A stretch of DNA of 64,000 nucleotides from Paramecium tetraurelia (Eukaryota; Ciliophora; Oligohymenophorea; Peniculida; Parameciidae), in NCBI RefSeq assembly GCF_000165425.1, contig NW_001799411.1, forward strand, positions 284,216 to 348,215, written 5' to 3'. The notes below the pieces were generated by a model that had not been told where the DNA came from, did no database searches, and saw only the letters and a program-made list of their open reading frames with translations. Made by a program: the position numbers and the translations under genes. How positions within the stretch are numbered: position 1 is the first letter of the stretch; each line of letters opens with the position of its first letter. Below, piece by piece: positions 12,737 to 27,190 of this stretch.

Positions 12737-15592
12737 TCAAGTGCAATCTGTTTCATTTTGAAACAATTTTTTTAAGATTACATCTAAATCATCATTTTTA
12801 ACAGGTTTTTGGAGAAAAGTAGTGATTCCTAACTTTTGACCTTGAACAATATTTTCTTATGTGTCATATGCAGAACAAATTATAATCATTGACTTATTAG
12901 AAATCAAATCAAGAATCTAATTACTATAGATTATTACTTGTTTACTAGTTTGGAAACCATTTATTCCTGGCATTTCAATATCCATCAAAATTAATTTATA
13001 AGTTGAGCAATGTTATTACAACTTTTATTTTACTTTTTCAATTGCTTAAAATCCATCAAATGCTTAATCAGCCTCGATTTGATGATTATTGAGTATCATT
13101 TTTAGTGCTATTTGATTAAAAGGAATATCATCAACAATTAATACATGGTGACATTTCTAGCAGTAAGAACTATACCTTTTTGTAAAAGCTGAATCTTGTT
13201 ACTTTAGAAGACTTGTCTTAAAACCTATACATTTATCAGAAAAATATTCAGGACTAATAGGCAAAAGGATTTCAGGTTATTTTTCAAAGTCGTTCAATCT
13301 AGATGTGTTTTTATAACTGTATGAACTTTAATCTTAGTATTCCTTATCAATATCCATTCTAGAACTATTAGACTTGATTAATTTGCTGTCATCCAATTTT
13401 AGTTCTTTTAACTCGAATTAATCAATTGATTGATTAAATTTTCCGCTCTATAAAGTGAATAGGTGAGATTATAATAGATTGTTCTATAATAGATTTTAAG
13501 CCTTAAATTAAACTACAGTTCCTTAGTTTTTTCTGGAATTTATTATTAATTGATTGTCCTAAGATTCAACTAAACCTTAAACAAGTTTCGCTGCTATACT
13601 TAACCCCAATCCCTATTGTCTTGATCCTTAATGAGATTTCAATACAGCTCCAAATTCAATAGTGTCATGTATACTATTTTAGATTTAACTTAATTTTTGT
13701 TCTTCTATGCCAATTCCATTATCTTTGACTTTGAAAATGATACTAAAGAGATCACCTTCTGTAATTTTTAAACTAATTGACCCTCCTTCCTATGTAAATT
13801 TAATAGCATTATTTAAAATATTGACTAATAATTACACAATCCTCTACTTATCATTCTAAATAACTTTGCCATTCAAATTTTCAGAAACCTTAACATTGAA
13901 TTCGATATTCTTTTGTTTCATTTAGAGTTTGTACAAATGTTCAATTTCTTCGCTTATTTCATGAATTGCGAACAGGGAGACATGGTATGAAAATTGATAT
14001 GACTAAATTGAAGCATAATCCAAAATGTCATTAATCTGATGAATTAATAATGAGATAGAACATTAGGCTATGTCGATGTACTCCTAGAATCTAGTATTTG
14101 AATCTTCAATTTTCATAAGATTTAACATCTATGAGCAACTATTCAATGGAGTCCGCAATTCATGAGAAAAGGATTTAATAAGACTATGGTGTATTATTTA
14201 TTCATCTTTCATTTGTTAACATTTAAATTTGTTAGTGATGTTCTTGATAATGATAAGTAATACAGTATTCTCAACATCATTATTAAATGAGAAGTGACTT
14301 TTGCTTGAAGACTTAACTTATGAGGAAGCCGAGAAGTAATCCTATTATTAATTGGTCATTGAAGTTGGTATGAGTATTAATTTTAGTTTCTTTTATTAGT
14401 TATTGCTGAACCTACTCTCTGACTTCATGAGCCATTCATATATAAATATCTTTTAGTGAAATGATGGGTGCTTACTCTTTTACATATCATTCTAATCTAG
14501 AAGAGCAAGATATTTTGATGGCGATAGTATTATATCCAGGATATCAATAGGAATCTCTTTATCTGTGAGCGTCTTTATTATTTGCGATAGAGTTCGATAA
14601 TGTAGTTGGTTCTTTTCTTGTTTATTTGTCGATTCGCTTTCATCATCTGGAATCTTTGCATTTCTTACACACGTTTTGACCTTCTCCAATACTAATTAGG
14701 CACCTTAGCACTCTAGTATTTTTTCACATTTATTGTTAATATAACTCACTTATTGAGCCTAATTCAATATCAATATCCCATAAGGGAATAAATTTATTAG
14801 ATTTTAATAGAGCTAAAGTTTTGAATGATCTGAGCTGCTTAAACTTTTGTAAAATTTCTGAGATTTCGAAAAGCTTGTTAAATTTGAATATTATTTCAAC
14901 TTTTCTTCATTCGGGAGGTCTTTCAATAAGGTAGTGAAACACTGTTTAGGAGTTTGTATGAATGAGTTTCTGGGTTAAGATTTATCCTAAGAATGCATTA
15001 ATAAGTTTTCAGCATTAGGAGAGGCTGGATTCTCACATTTTTTGGGTAGCTATTATTCAGTCTTTTGATTGTTTTGTTTGAAATTAAATTAGCAGTAATA
15101 TGCTATTATTTAGTGGATTACAATAACAAATATAATAATTATGCTTTCTATTGCTTACAAACTTGGTAAACTTATAATTTATATGATATTTTTTATTAGT
15201 AAATAACAAGGCAGTCCTAACTTGCAAATGAAACTATATTTCTAAACTGCAATCTTTAAATAATCCCAATATGCAATAGTTATTATTAAACTATTAGATA
15301 AAATGCTAAATGAATTCTCAATCTCACTTAAGAACATCGATTCAAAGTAACCTACATAAAATAAGAGAGAAACTATATGTAGACCTAAATTGAGCCCATA
15401 GCTTTTTTCCATTAAAAAATACTAAACAAGCCTCATCATTAAACTTGCTGACTATAAAATTAAAAGTGTATAATTTATAGATTCTCCTCGAGATAACCCT
15501 ACAAAAAACCACCACAATCCTTAAACCAAATTCGCTAACAAAATTAATATTCTCGAAAATTTTTCTAAGAATTTCTTAAGTTCAAGTTTCAT
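12737..15592 (-). CDS. membrane-anchored hybrid histidine kinase
   Basis: A single exon of 952 codons ends at TGA. The start MKLELKKFLEKFSRILILLA opens a hydrophobic N-terminal region of roughly 190 residues with several membrane segments. A PAS-like sensor follows (NLFPYGILILNQAQQVSYIN). The HisKA dimerisation segment has the phospho-acceptor His in SFSHELRTPLNSC, near residue 476. The HATPase domain shows an N-box (LLVNILNNAIKFTQEGGSI), a G1 box (VKDNGIGIEEQK) and a G2 box (QQGLGLSIAAKLVQGL). After a Ser/Gln-rich linker a complete receiver domain closes the protein: LIVDDIPFNQIALKMILNNH, the phospho-accepting Asp in KLILMDIEMPGINGF near residue 871, the switch Ser of IIICSAYD and the Lys in FLQKPVKNDD. 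All catalytic residues seem present, so it should autophosphorylate and relay phosphate within the chain. Any separate phosphotransfer protein is not in this window. Confidence 0.9.
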
Positions 15593-17463
15593 TAAATAAT
15601 TAAAATCAATTTTGAATAACTAATATTTTATAGAAAAATAAATTTAAGGATACTGTCTACGTCCAAGTAATTAATAATTTTAAGTGGAACACATTTAGCA
15701 ATTTGTAATATTGTTAAGATTTCAAGATCAGTTGTCATTTTCTTGATTTTTTTGTCAGAATTCCTTATTATCTAAAAATGATAAGTATAACACTATTATG
15801 TCTTTCAAATAATTTTTCAATTTATCTCCATTATACTTCGATCTTTGAGTTTACTCATTAAAACCAAAATGTTCAAATTCATAATCATAGTTTAATACTA
15901 CAATTTGAATAATTTAACTTTACATATCATGCTATTCAATATTAAGAATTTGTCTATTCAATTTAAGATACAAAAGTTAAACAGAATAGTTATAAACGAG
16001 TTATTAAGAAGTAAATATTCATAATTACTGTGATAATATGGAGAAGTTCTTTGATTAAATATTTAATTATTTATAATAATTTATACTAATTAATATCTGA
16101 ATCAATTACAAATTTGAAGGTACTTTCTAGCCAATATAATGTAAAGTTTGAAATTATTTTAGTCACTTACTAAAAATTGAAAATGTAATTTAATGTATTT
16201 TTTCTAGCTGTTTAAATTTAAGAAAAATTGATCATTAGAATTGAATTTTTAATATTATTTTATTTGTTGAAAAATTACAGAGTTACTTCTTTTATTTTAC
16301 AAGATACTAATACTTTGAAACTTTTTTATTTTCTATGATGCTTATTCTACTTCAATAATATACATAAACAACAATTAATGATAAATGGGTCTATATCTTT
16401 TTAAAGCTTTTGATTCTGATAGATAAAAATTTAGGAAATTCTAAATGGTTAGATTAAATATTAAAATAGCCTTTAATGCCGTTTGAATGAACTTCTTAAA
16501 TAATTATTAATTTTATGAAAAAGATAAGAGTTAGTAATCTTTTAAATTATTTAATATTAGGTATATACCATCATATATTGATTATCAATGAATTAATCTT
16601 ACCCATCCTAACTTTAGATTTTCCATTTATAATTTTTAGCCTCTACTTCCGATTTGAGTTAAAGATTGGAACTTAGGAATAGTTAGGGTTTTCCTAAGTT
16701 ATAAAAAATTTTGCCAATTTCAGAGAGAGAATGGTGACTTGTTCTTTAGTTAAAAGGCGAGTATAATAGAATTAATTAATAATTTTCAGTTTATTTAATT
16801 TTTCATCCTTTTAAAACTTGAGTCTAATTTTAATGATTAAAGTTTAATCTGATAATAAATTATTTCTTATTAATAATTCCTTCGAAAATGGTTTATCTAC
16901 TATATAACTGGTATTTATAAATTTAATTTATTGTAAAATCATTTTGAGAATGTATCGACATTTGATTGTTTAAAAATAATACAAGGCATACAAATTGATT
17001 AGTTATCCCAAAATTATAAAAGTTAACTTAATGAAAATCATAAATAAATTTTAGTTAATCAATAAACATAAAATTTTAGCTATTTAAGGAGATTATACTT
17101 CTAAAAATCAGATATAACTAGTTAATAAATATGCTTTATCCAGAAAGGAGCCTATTAAAGTTTAAAAAAAGGATAAACTAATATTATGGTGAATAATTAT
17201 TGATTCTAGTTATTTCATTATCTGATAAATCTATTATCAACCTCTAGTCTATTGGAAAAAAGAAACTTCATATTTAAATTAGAATGAATCCAAGCTCTAG
17301 GGATTTTAATATCCTATAGATTTCTATTAAATCATTCTATCTTTTATTAGCAAATAAAGAAAGTACTACAGAGAGTATTCATTATGATATATATAATGAT
17401 TATATGAATACTTTTTGATTATTTAATAAAATTTTCCCTATATAAATTTAATGAATCAATTCA
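15593..17463. other. 1.9 kb AT-rich spacer
   Basis: The region lies between the start of the histidine kinase gene (-) and the 3' end of the surface antigen gene (-). It is very AT-rich with many homopolymer runs. I could not read an intact gene, RNA or repeat in it. Part of it must hold the kinase promoter and the antigen 3' UTR. Confidence 0.5.
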
Positions 17464-20400
17464 TCAATACATTAAGTATCCTAAGAGAACAGCCACACCA
17501 AGAACGTATCCAGAGTCAGTTGAGGTTGAACCATTATTATTTGTTTCATTACCATTTGAAGAATTGTTTGGAGTAACAATGGTGGTACCGCATTAGGCGC
17601 ATGCACTGGTCTTGGAGTTCCATGAATACATGTAGGCTGATAAGGTGTAACATTCTGATTCAGCTAATGTCTTAGGATCTGCAGCTGTACATTTACCAGA
17701 TACTGTGCGGCAAATATTATACTTAGAGGAATCCCAGTTGGGGAAATATGTGCATCTTCCTTATGAAGCATTAAAAGTTTCGCAAGTGTGATCGACACAA
17801 GAACTGGCAACTGTTGCTGTAGAAGCAGTCCATTTACATCTATTTGATGCTAATTGACAAGCATTTTAATCTTTGGCAGCAGCAGTGCAATTGGTCATCA
17901 AAGAGCATTTTCCTGTTGTTGTAGTTCCAGTTGTAGTTTCAGTCCAAACACAAATTCCATCAGTTCCTGTAGTATTACATCCAGCCTTGGTTACATACTT
18001 ATCGCATGTGGTTTTAGGGATACATTTGGTTCCATCAGTAGTACAAGTACTAATAGCACTGCAAGTTTAAGTATTAGTACCACCAGTAATGTCATCGCAT
18101 GTCTTGACTCTGCAGGTTCCAGCTGCTCCAGCTGTACCTTCTGTCCATTAACATAAACCTTCAGTTCCCAATGCGTTTATGCATGCACTATTTGTTGTGT
18201 ACTTGGTACATGAATCTTTGGTGATACAAATTGTACCATCGGTAGTACAAGTAGACAATTGAGATGAGCAAGCAAGATGAGAAATTCCTACGAGATCAGA
18301 GCAATTTTAATCTCTACAAACACTTGTAGTGTCATCCCATTTGCATTAACCTGTTGATGTAATTTAACCACTTGAATTTTTTTATACACCATCTTTATTG
18401 TAATTACAAGCTTCCTTTACATATGTTGAACATGCGGCTAGTTCAATACAAGATGAAGTTCCATTTGTAGTACATTTAGGATTGGCAGTTTTGCATTCAC
18501 TGTGAGTTGTAAATAAGGCTGAATTGCAATTAACATATTTGGTGCAAACTTTATTAGTGGATCCTAAAGTGGCAACAGTTGTAATACATTCTCCATCTGT
18601 ACCTGTCACACATCCTCCATTTACATTAGTTTTGCCACATTGTGTAATACCAATACATTGTTATCCATCAGTTGTGCATTTATCTGAGATGTATTTACAT
18701 AGTGGATCATTACTCCATTTAAGACTTCTACATGAATCATAAAGGAAACAAGCTCCTTTAGTATTATCTGTATTAGGATAATCAGGTAACCAAATGCATG
18801 GTCCATCAGTACCAACAACACAAGCAGCTTCGACAGTGGTCAAAGAGCATTTCTAAATAGCAGCACATTTGCCACTTTTACCAGCTGTGCATTTGCCTTT
18901 AAAGTTCTTATCTGTTGGATTCTAACAAGCAGCATGAGATGAACCAGAAATATCTTTGCATTCTTAGTTTCTACAAGTAGATGTATCTGAGTCCCAAGCA
19001 CATATATTTTAAGTTGCATCAGTAGTACAAGCACTCTAAACTTTAGCTGCTGAGCAAGAACTCCTTTAAACACAGCCACCACCTTATTAAGTTGTGCAAG
19101 TGGATCCAATTTTGGGAGTGAAGTATTGTAAACATTAAGATTCAGAATTGTATTCTTTAGGAGCTGTATTACAAGTCTTTTAAACGCAATAAGCTGGTTT
19201 AGTTGTATCAGTAGGAACAATCCATTCACAAGGATTTAAAGATGTATCAATTGTGCATCCCTTTTAGCTTAAAGCCGAAGCGCATGTTCCTCTATTTACA
19301 CAGAATTTTCCATTTGTTGTACACTTTGAGTTCTTAAACAATGCTGCACATGTTGCATCATCAGTAAAAGCGTAATCTTCACATGTCTTAGTCTTGCACT
19401 TACTTCCAGAATCAATCATTGTGCAATAGGAGAGGTGATTTGAACAATCAGAAGCAGTTGCAGGACTGACTGCATTTTCACAAGTTCTGGTAGCACATGA
19501 TCCAGTACCAGTACCTTCCAACCAAATACATTTGTTTTTCTTGGAATCAGTATCCACGCATTGTCCCTTGCTCATTTCTTCACAGGTTTCTGGAATAGGA
19601 ACACATCCTTTGTCATCCTTGTCAACTGTGCATTTAAGATTCATTGGACTTCCATATGTAATACAAGCATCATGTGTGGTGAAACTATCATCAGCTTACG
19701 AGCAACTTGCATCTCCGCATTTTTTGGTTGTATCATTCCAATAGCAATTCAAGAAGTTACCATCAGCATCCTTATTCTTGCTCTTTTTACATTATCCTTA
19801 AGTATTGTATTCAGTACATAATACTAGTGCCATACATCCTCCTTCAGTGTATGTTCCATCTTCGTTTTTCTTTGCTCCCAAAGTGCAATTTCCTTTAGGG
19901 ATATAAGCTTAGCATTTTTCAAAATCAGTGTTGGAAGCAGGATCAGCAGATGTGCAAGTTTTATCAACGCATTTATTGGGTGTCTCTACTAAACTCCATT
20001 CGCAGTCTTTCTTTGTTGAATTTAGTTTACATTAATCAATGACTTTATAATCTGAACAAGCACCTAAATTAATGCATCCTCCCAATGTTGTTCCATCTTC
20101 ACCTAATTTAACTGTGCAATTTCCTAGAGCTATACATTTTTCGTGGGAATTATATGTTGAATCAGCATTAGTACATGTCTTATCATAACATTTACCTGGT
20201 TCAGTGTTAGTATTCCAAATGCATTTACCTCCTGACAAATTCTCTTCACATTAAGATTTTTTTGTGTAAACAGTGCATGCAACTCTCTTCATGCATCCTC
20301 CAGTTCTAGCAGTACAATTCTATTATTTTGCTGAGCATGTATCAATGGATGGACTTGCAACATCGGTTGTAGTTATGGCATCGCATGACTTTTGAAGGCA

Positions 20401-23400
20401 TTTTGATGCAGCTGTATCCCAAACACATGGTCCATCAGTAACAGCATAGGCACATTTCTCGCTTGCATCATAATCGCCACAAACATCTTCTTTGTCTATG
20501 CATGCAGTTCCAGCAGCATTTACAGTACAAGTCTTCAAGAAGTGGAAACAATTGAAGAAATTGAATGTTCCTTTAAAATCAGCACATGTTAAAGTAGGTG
20601 CTGTATAATCTTTGCATTTTGTAGTGGCACTAGAGTCAACAGTGCATGTGCTGCTAAACTCTTAACAAATATTGAAATTTAAGTTAGTTGTTCCTCCTAA
20701 AACAATGGCAGTACAAGCCGTAGTACCAGCATCATATTTTTTGCAAACTGTGTCTATATAGCAATAACCTTCTGTTGCCCAATAACATGAACCAAGATTG
20801 CTAGACGCCGTTTTATAATCTTCACATTTTGCGGCAACCACAACACAAGCTGATTAATCAGGTAATGCTGTACATTTTCCTCCACTGACATCTTTACAAT
20901 ATTTTGCAGTTATTTTAGCAGCACCTTATGTTCCAGTCTTGACATCACCACAGTTGGCATCAGCAGCTATGGTTTTCTAGCCACAAGTTGTTCCAGTAAG
21001 TTAGCAAGTTCCATCCTTTCCTTTTGTACATGTATTGGAAGTCAATTAAGAACAATTTTTATCTGCAAAGTAGTAGCATGTCTTTCCATCATTTTGTACT
21101 GAACATTCAGCATCAAAGGTTTAGCATGAATCGTAAGTCTATGGATCTGCAAGACTTGCACAATTAGGTTTGCATTTACCATTTATTCCAAAAATACAAC
21201 TACTCTTTAATGTTTTACATTCAGCGTCAGTTGTACCAGCAAGTTCGCTGCATTTTAATGTGGACACAGGCTTACAAGTACCAGAATAATAACAATCACC
21301 ATCTGTTTTAGCCCATTTACAATCCGCTGATTTAGTATATAAACTACAATTATCTTATGCAGTCAAGCATGCAGTTCCAGCCTGATTGGCAGAACAGGTA
21401 GCATCCAAAGAATTACAATAACCACCTGTGAGTTTTGCACCTTTTACTTTTGTGCAATCAAAGGTTAAAGTTTTACAAGCTGGGGGAGTAGCAGCGCCAT
21501 CCCATTAGCATTAAGCCTTATCTCCAAGGATTCCACCTAAGCAAGCTAATTCGGTCACATAATCAGTACAAGCTGCCTTTTTGAGTCCACATGGTAAATT
21601 AGTGAGAGTACATTAATTTGACTTGGCTGTACATTATGCATGTGTAATAAAGTCTTTTGTGTCTTCCTCTGTTTTTAAACATGCAGTATCAGCACACTTT
21701 GATGTTGCAGCATCAAAAGTACATGGAGCATCATTTTTATCTTTTTTACATTATGGTTCTTTTGTATATTAACTACATGATAATCTATCAACACATTTGG
21801 TTTCATCAGCACTAACTGTGCATTTCTTGTTAGATGCATTAGTGCAGTCAGTATGGGTCTTCTTATCTAGATTTGCACATACATTTCCATCTACACATTT
21901 ACCGGTTGTGTCATTCCAGAAGCAATTTAAGTATTCTGCTGGGTCTGTGTTAGCAACTTTCAAAATATTAGTTTTACAAGAATTCTTGCCTAAACCACTA
22001 CAAGTTGCAGGTATAGGAGCACATACATTATTTGCTGTTCCAACAACACAAAGAGGATTGCCATTTGCATCTTTCAACCATGCTATACAATCATTATGAG
22101 TTACTTCACCTCCTGTTACTACTACACTACCTGCAAAACCTTCTTTAGTTGCATTAGCACATGTTTTTTCATAACAAGTCTTAGTACCATCCCATAGACA
22201 TGTTTTACCTCCATTAGTTTTTGTACCTGCTACATCACATTACTCTTTAATGGTTCTTGACTCACATTTAGCAGCTAACTCCATACATCCTTTCTTTGTT
22301 CCATTTGGTACACAATTAGAACTTGGTTTATAAGCCTCACATAATTCTACTGTATAGTCATCATCAGTTTTAGTTGGTGCAGTAGTACAAACGATGTCAA
22401 CACAAGTTGATCCAGTCCAACCACATTTTTCACGATTAGCTTTCAATTCACAGTTCTCCTTAACAATTAATGCTGAACATGTTAATGGAAGATCTATACA
22501 TCCCTTCTTTGTATTTGACAAAGTACATGCAGGAAGATATTCTTAACATTATGCATGGGTTGTATTATCTTAAGATGCAGCTGAGCATTGTTTTTAGTAA
22601 CAAGATCCATAGTAAACGCAATCAGCACCAGACTTGTCCTTGACACAATTATCTTTATCAACTACGTTTTCACATAACAAATCAACACAAGTACCAGATG
22701 AACTAACCGTACATGTATTAATTTCTCCATTACATAATGAATGAGAATTAAGTCTAGTGGGTAAAGTAGCACATGTCTTATCTAGACAATTACCTCCTAC
22801 AGTGTCCCAATAGCAATCTTTATTATTTTAATCTTTAACACAAGCATCTTTTAATAATATGGCTGAACAAGTAGTATTGGAAATACATCCACCATCTTTC
22901 TTAGCAATGCATTTGCCATTTGGAAGATAGTCTTCACATCCAGCATTTGATATAATAGTAGTGGGAGCATTATCACAAGATCTCTTTTAACATCCACCAG
23001 CGTTGTTAGCCTTACCAGTACAAGCCTTAGAATAAGTTGAACATTAGTCATGACCGACAATATCAGTTCCTGCATTTTCACATGTCTTGTCTTTGCAACT
23101 ACCATTCCATGTACATTCTCTATTATTGTATCTATTAACAGCACATTATTCTTGAACAGAAGAACTTCCACAACTTGTATCATCAACACATCCAGCTCCA
23201 TTTGTTATACATGATGCCAAAAATTGTTTTTAGCAATCAGAATTGGTAGTCAATGTATTTGGGGCACTTGCACAGATCTTATCTTTACATTTCAAATCTT
23301 TATCTGACCAATAACATTCCTTTTTTGCACTATCAATTTTGCACCCTTCCTTTATTTTACCGTCTGCACATGTCTTAATATCAACACAACCTCCACCATC

Positions 23401-24165
23401 TTTAGCTGTACATGTTGGTAAGAAAGCTTGACAGTCAACATGGGTTTTAATATTAGTTGAAGCATTCTCACATTTCTTGTCAAAACATTTATTAGTAGTA
23501 GTATCCCAAAAACAATTAACTGATCTTGTCTTATTAGTTACACATCCTTCTACTGATACTTGATCTGCACAATTAGTTCCTGAATCTACACATCCTCCTG
23601 CAGGTTTAGCTGTACATTCAAACTTTAAATATGCTCTGCACTCAGAATCTTTAGTAAGTGCTGTTGGTAATTAAGCACATTCAGTCACATCAGAGCATTT
23701 CTTAGCTGTTTCATCCCAAACACAGTAATTTCCTGCCTTGTTCTAATAACAAGATGTTGATGTTAAGTAGGTTGAACATAAATCTATTTCTACACAAATT
23801 GTTCCATCTGTTATGCATCTTTTGGATATAGCTTAACAGTCATCCTTGATGGTTTTCTCATAAGGTGTACAACTTGTGAAGAATGTACATTTATTATCAA
23901 TCCAGGCGCATTCATTTAATTTAAGACAGTCTGTTTGAGCTAATCCTTCACAATACAAGGATTTTCCGTAATTCTTTGTAACAGTAACAGGACCTGTGCT
24001 TTAAGGAACTTCACAAGCTAATTTAGTTGTGTTCCATGAACAGTTTGAGTTTCTGGCACAATCACCGGAAGTTAAAAGCTATGCACAAGTACAAGCTTCA
24101 CTCTTGCTTACTACTTGACATGTTGCTATGCTTATCATAGCAATTATTAATAAAGTTCTCTTCAT
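17464..24165 (-). CDS. Paramecium surface antigen (i-antigen/PSA family), GPI type
   Basis: One uninterrupted frame of 2234 codons, 2233 residues, reaches TGA with no intron needed. The size is in the range of Paramecium immobilization antigens. The N-terminus MKRTLLIIAMISIATCQVVS is a signal peptide, followed by the typical ACTCAQLLTSGDCARNSNCS opening. The body is a continuous array of Cys modules of about 65-75 residues with motifs such as DGPCIW, CVWDTAASKC and EKCAYAVTDGPCVW. The C-terminus is a Thr/Ser/Asn-rich spacer followed by a short hydrophobic tail (GYVLGVAVLLGYLMY) without a cytosolic end, as expected for GPI-anchor addition. Known members coat the cell and cilia and are expressed one at a time, under epigenetic control. 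I see no central perfect repeats. The gene is flanked by long spacers (1.9 kb downstream, 0.9 kb upstream). It has the same orientation as the giant antigen-like gene at 48.7-60.3 kb. Confidence 0.9.
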
Positions 24166-25096
24166 TTTAAGTATTAAAATTAATAAATAATAATATGAGG
24201 TATTTAAAGGAAGCACCATTTATTTTTTTTTAATTTTCTTTATACGTCATAGAAGATTCATTTTTAAGGATCTGTTTTATTAATTTTAATTAATTGACAT
24301 CATTAATTAAATTATTAAACAAACTTGAAAGCTAATAACTGACTCTCCTACTTTTCTGCTCATTTATCACATTAAGCAAGCATAGAGACATATAAATTTA
24401 GTTTTGGATTAAGATTATTTGGATTTACACTTTATATATATAAATAAATGTATTTTGATATTTCTTGAGTCTTATATGTATTTGCATCCTTTTTATTAAA
24501 GGAATTCATGCAAATACTACTTAGCCTAAAACAGGTTGTTACTTTTAGAGCGGAAAGTTAAAAACTTTTAAAAAAAGAAAAGGTTCAAAATTATTTAGCA
24601 ATTATCTCGAGAATTATATAGTAACTTTCATAAAATTTAAGAATTGTATGAAAGGTATATGTGAGAATAGAATGAGAATAAAGTTAATAACAATTTGTGA
24701 AGCAAAATGAATAAATTGTAGTCTTTGATTTAACTCAAAAATTCGAGAAAAGAATATTTAAATTTGACTGAAATGAGGATATTATACTTTCAGGAAGGTA
24801 TAGAAATGCATTACCAAGTCTACCAGCTAAAATAGCTTCAGAAAAATATTTTGAAAATATAAGTACATTTCCTATTTCTGAAAACAAATAAAAGAAAGAT
24901 TCTAAGTTTAGAAAAATAATCAATTTGGATGCTAGGCTCAATACAGAATACTTTAGAATAGCCTCGAACTAATCTTCTTTAATAGACTAAAAATAAGTAT
25001 ACATTTTATCAAATAGATTATAATTCTAATATTTTATATTAATTAACAGAAATTTAATATTAAATTGATTATTCCTATTTTTTATATTTATAATTT
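24166..25096. other. AT-rich spacer with a short coding-like remnant
   Basis: The spacer lies between the surface antigen start and the arginine kinase stop. On the + strand a short frame from ATG at about 24706 (MNKLQSLIQLKNSRKEYLNL) is followed, in another frame, by a coding-like stretch (NALPSLPAKIASEKYFENIS, ending at TGA near 25071). No GT..AG intron of ordinary length joins the two. The best guess is a small decayed gene, at low confidence. Confidence 0.3.
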
Positions 25097-26275
25097 TCAA
25101 TAGATTATACAACAGTTCTATCTATTTCCTCCTGCAGCTTAGACTTCCATATCGTATAATTTGATCAATCCTTCATAAAGTCTTTTTGTAACAATGGCTT
25201 CAGTCACTCCAAATCTTGCTGATGGTGAGATATCAGCTGTGCCTTCCTTGTCCATATTTGAATGTTCACCTCCAACTCCTCTTGCTTATAATCCTAAGGA
25301 TCTAGCGACTTCTTTCAATTTCTTTTCATCAGTTCCTCCCTTTGTGATATTTGGGAATTTGCCTAAAATAGATTGTCTCTTTCCAGTTCCCATATTGGTT
25401 GGACAAGTGGTAATAACACCATAAATAGGATGTTCAGCAAATTCTAAGCCACTCTTTTCAATGCCAGACAATAATTCATGGAGTGATTGATCCACTTTAC
25501 CTAGATCATTTCCTTGGACTATGGAGATGATTCTCAATTGATCCTCTTCACCAATCCAAATCATTTTGGTTTCATCCTCACTAATCCAAATTCCTCTTCC
25601 ATGTGGCCAATCTGATGCTACCCCTGAAGATGTCAAATGATTATCAGTTGTCATGTCATTAAATAAGAAGTGCTTATTTCTCAATTCATCTGCCTATTGA
25701 TTTGTGATCTAATTCTTGTGACCTGGAGTCAAACTGTGATATTTGCCTGGAATTCCGAAACTGCCAAATACTTCCACCATCTTATTCTCAAATCTGATTC
25801 TCTCGTCCTTATCCATTGAAGGAGGTAAATTCCATCCCTTCACATTTCGTGCCACTCTCGCTCTCATTGACACCTTTTCTAATCTTGAATCTATTTTTGT
25901 AAGAACATATTCTCCCACTGGGATGTTCCAATCATGTTCCTATTTGGTTTACCCCTCTATTTTGTGGTATTCTCTTATCAGTGGTTCTAAGTAGAAAGAA
26001 AAGACATCGTAATCCTCTGGTCTAGTAGCATACACTCCAACAGAGCTGTCATCATTCGATAAACCTCCCATCATCACATCCAAGAATCTTTATTGATCGG
26101 AATCAGAAAGGCCCTTCACTTTCTCCACTACAGCTGGTGTGAAATACTTATTTCCAAGACTGACTTTAATCTTTCCTAATTCAGTCCATCTGGCTTGGAC
26201 TTTTGCTAAATCTAACTTTCCTTCTGCATCCAAGTAGGCCTTTCTGGCATCATCTTTAAAGACACAAGTATGCAT
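25097..26275 (-). CDS. arginine kinase (ATP:guanidino phosphotransferase)
   Basis: A single exon of 393 codons, 392 residues, starts at MHTCVFKDDARKAYLDAEGK; the length is normal for a monomeric arginine kinase. It should reversibly transfer phosphate between ATP and arginine, buffering and shuttling ATP, for instance along cilia, where such enzymes are known in Paramecium. Visible features are the N-terminal alpha domain; the substrate-specificity region (GGLSNDDSSVGVYATRPEDY); nucleotide-binding arginines in SMRARVARNVKGWNLPP; NHLTSSGVASDWPHGRGIW; and the signature cysteine in TTCPTNMGTGKRQSI, near residue 293. EHSNMDKEGTADISPSARFG, near the C-terminus, includes the second flexible-loop region. 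The protein ends with AAGGNRQNCCIIY before TGA; this short Cys-containing tail extends past the usual end. Cys-Cys-Ile-Ile-Tyr is not a standard CaaX box, but lipid attachment is conceivable. Confidence 0.93.
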
Positions 26276-27190
26276 TGATATTTTATTTATTTGATGAAAT
26301 CATATAATATCTTTAGTCTTTAATTGCCTAATTTATAATAATCACACATTTATTATTTATTTATCACAAATAATTCGAACAATTGGTGCACGACAATAGT
26401 CCAATATTGACTAGAATCCAAGAGGAGACTAGTTAATTAACAAATTAAACATGTGCAAAAGCCAAATCTTAATACCTTATAATATAAATTCTTTTATTTT
26501 CAATAGTTGCACTATTAGTCTTCCTCTGATATTAATATAACCATAAAAAATTGATTACAATTACTCATACCAATATAGTTCTTTACGCAATTCTCTTTTC
26601 ATTCTAAAAACGAACAAATTTTTTCATAAGAATTATAATTAAATCGCTTATAAAAATTACAATATAAATAGTAATATCTTTATGAGAATTCAACTCCTCA
26701 GGACAATATCAATATCTCCTGATCGATAGCTATTATCTAAGCTGAATAAATGAATTCAAAATATTGATAGGTATTAATGCATAGAGGCTTCATATATAAT
26801 TTCTATATATAAAATAAAAGAAATTATTTGAAAAGTGCTATATAAGTTTAATATACTAAATACAAATGTTTGGATATAATAATTAAGTGAAAACTATAGG
26901 GTGAATTTTCAGTGTAGAGAATGCGATAGTTATTTAGTTTAATAGGAATTAATTTTTGGAATTTTAAGAGATCAAGTCTTAATTTTAATATTAAGTATCA
27001 CCTCATAATTTGTCAATTAAATTAATCTCAATGAATTAATTATTCAGCCGATAGAGATTCAAAGGGATGATTTACGATGTCTATTCGATCCAATGCAAAG
27101 CGACATGAATAATATATCTAACAAATTCTTATCTATGAGTTATTTGACAAAATATATATATATTAAATTATAGTTATATTCGGCTTAAAA
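26276..27190. other. AT-rich intergenic region
   Basis: About 915 bp between the divergent starts of arginine kinase (-) and the small MGICGS protein (+). It must contain both promoters. No other feature was recognised. Confidence 0.5.

Noticed and set aside
17854-22099. Plus-strand open frames of up to 100 codons over the surface antigen
   Set aside because: They lie opposite the Cys-rich modules and show Ser/Val/Leu-rich strings typical of antisense shadow. The minus frame is continuous for 2233 codons with module structure.
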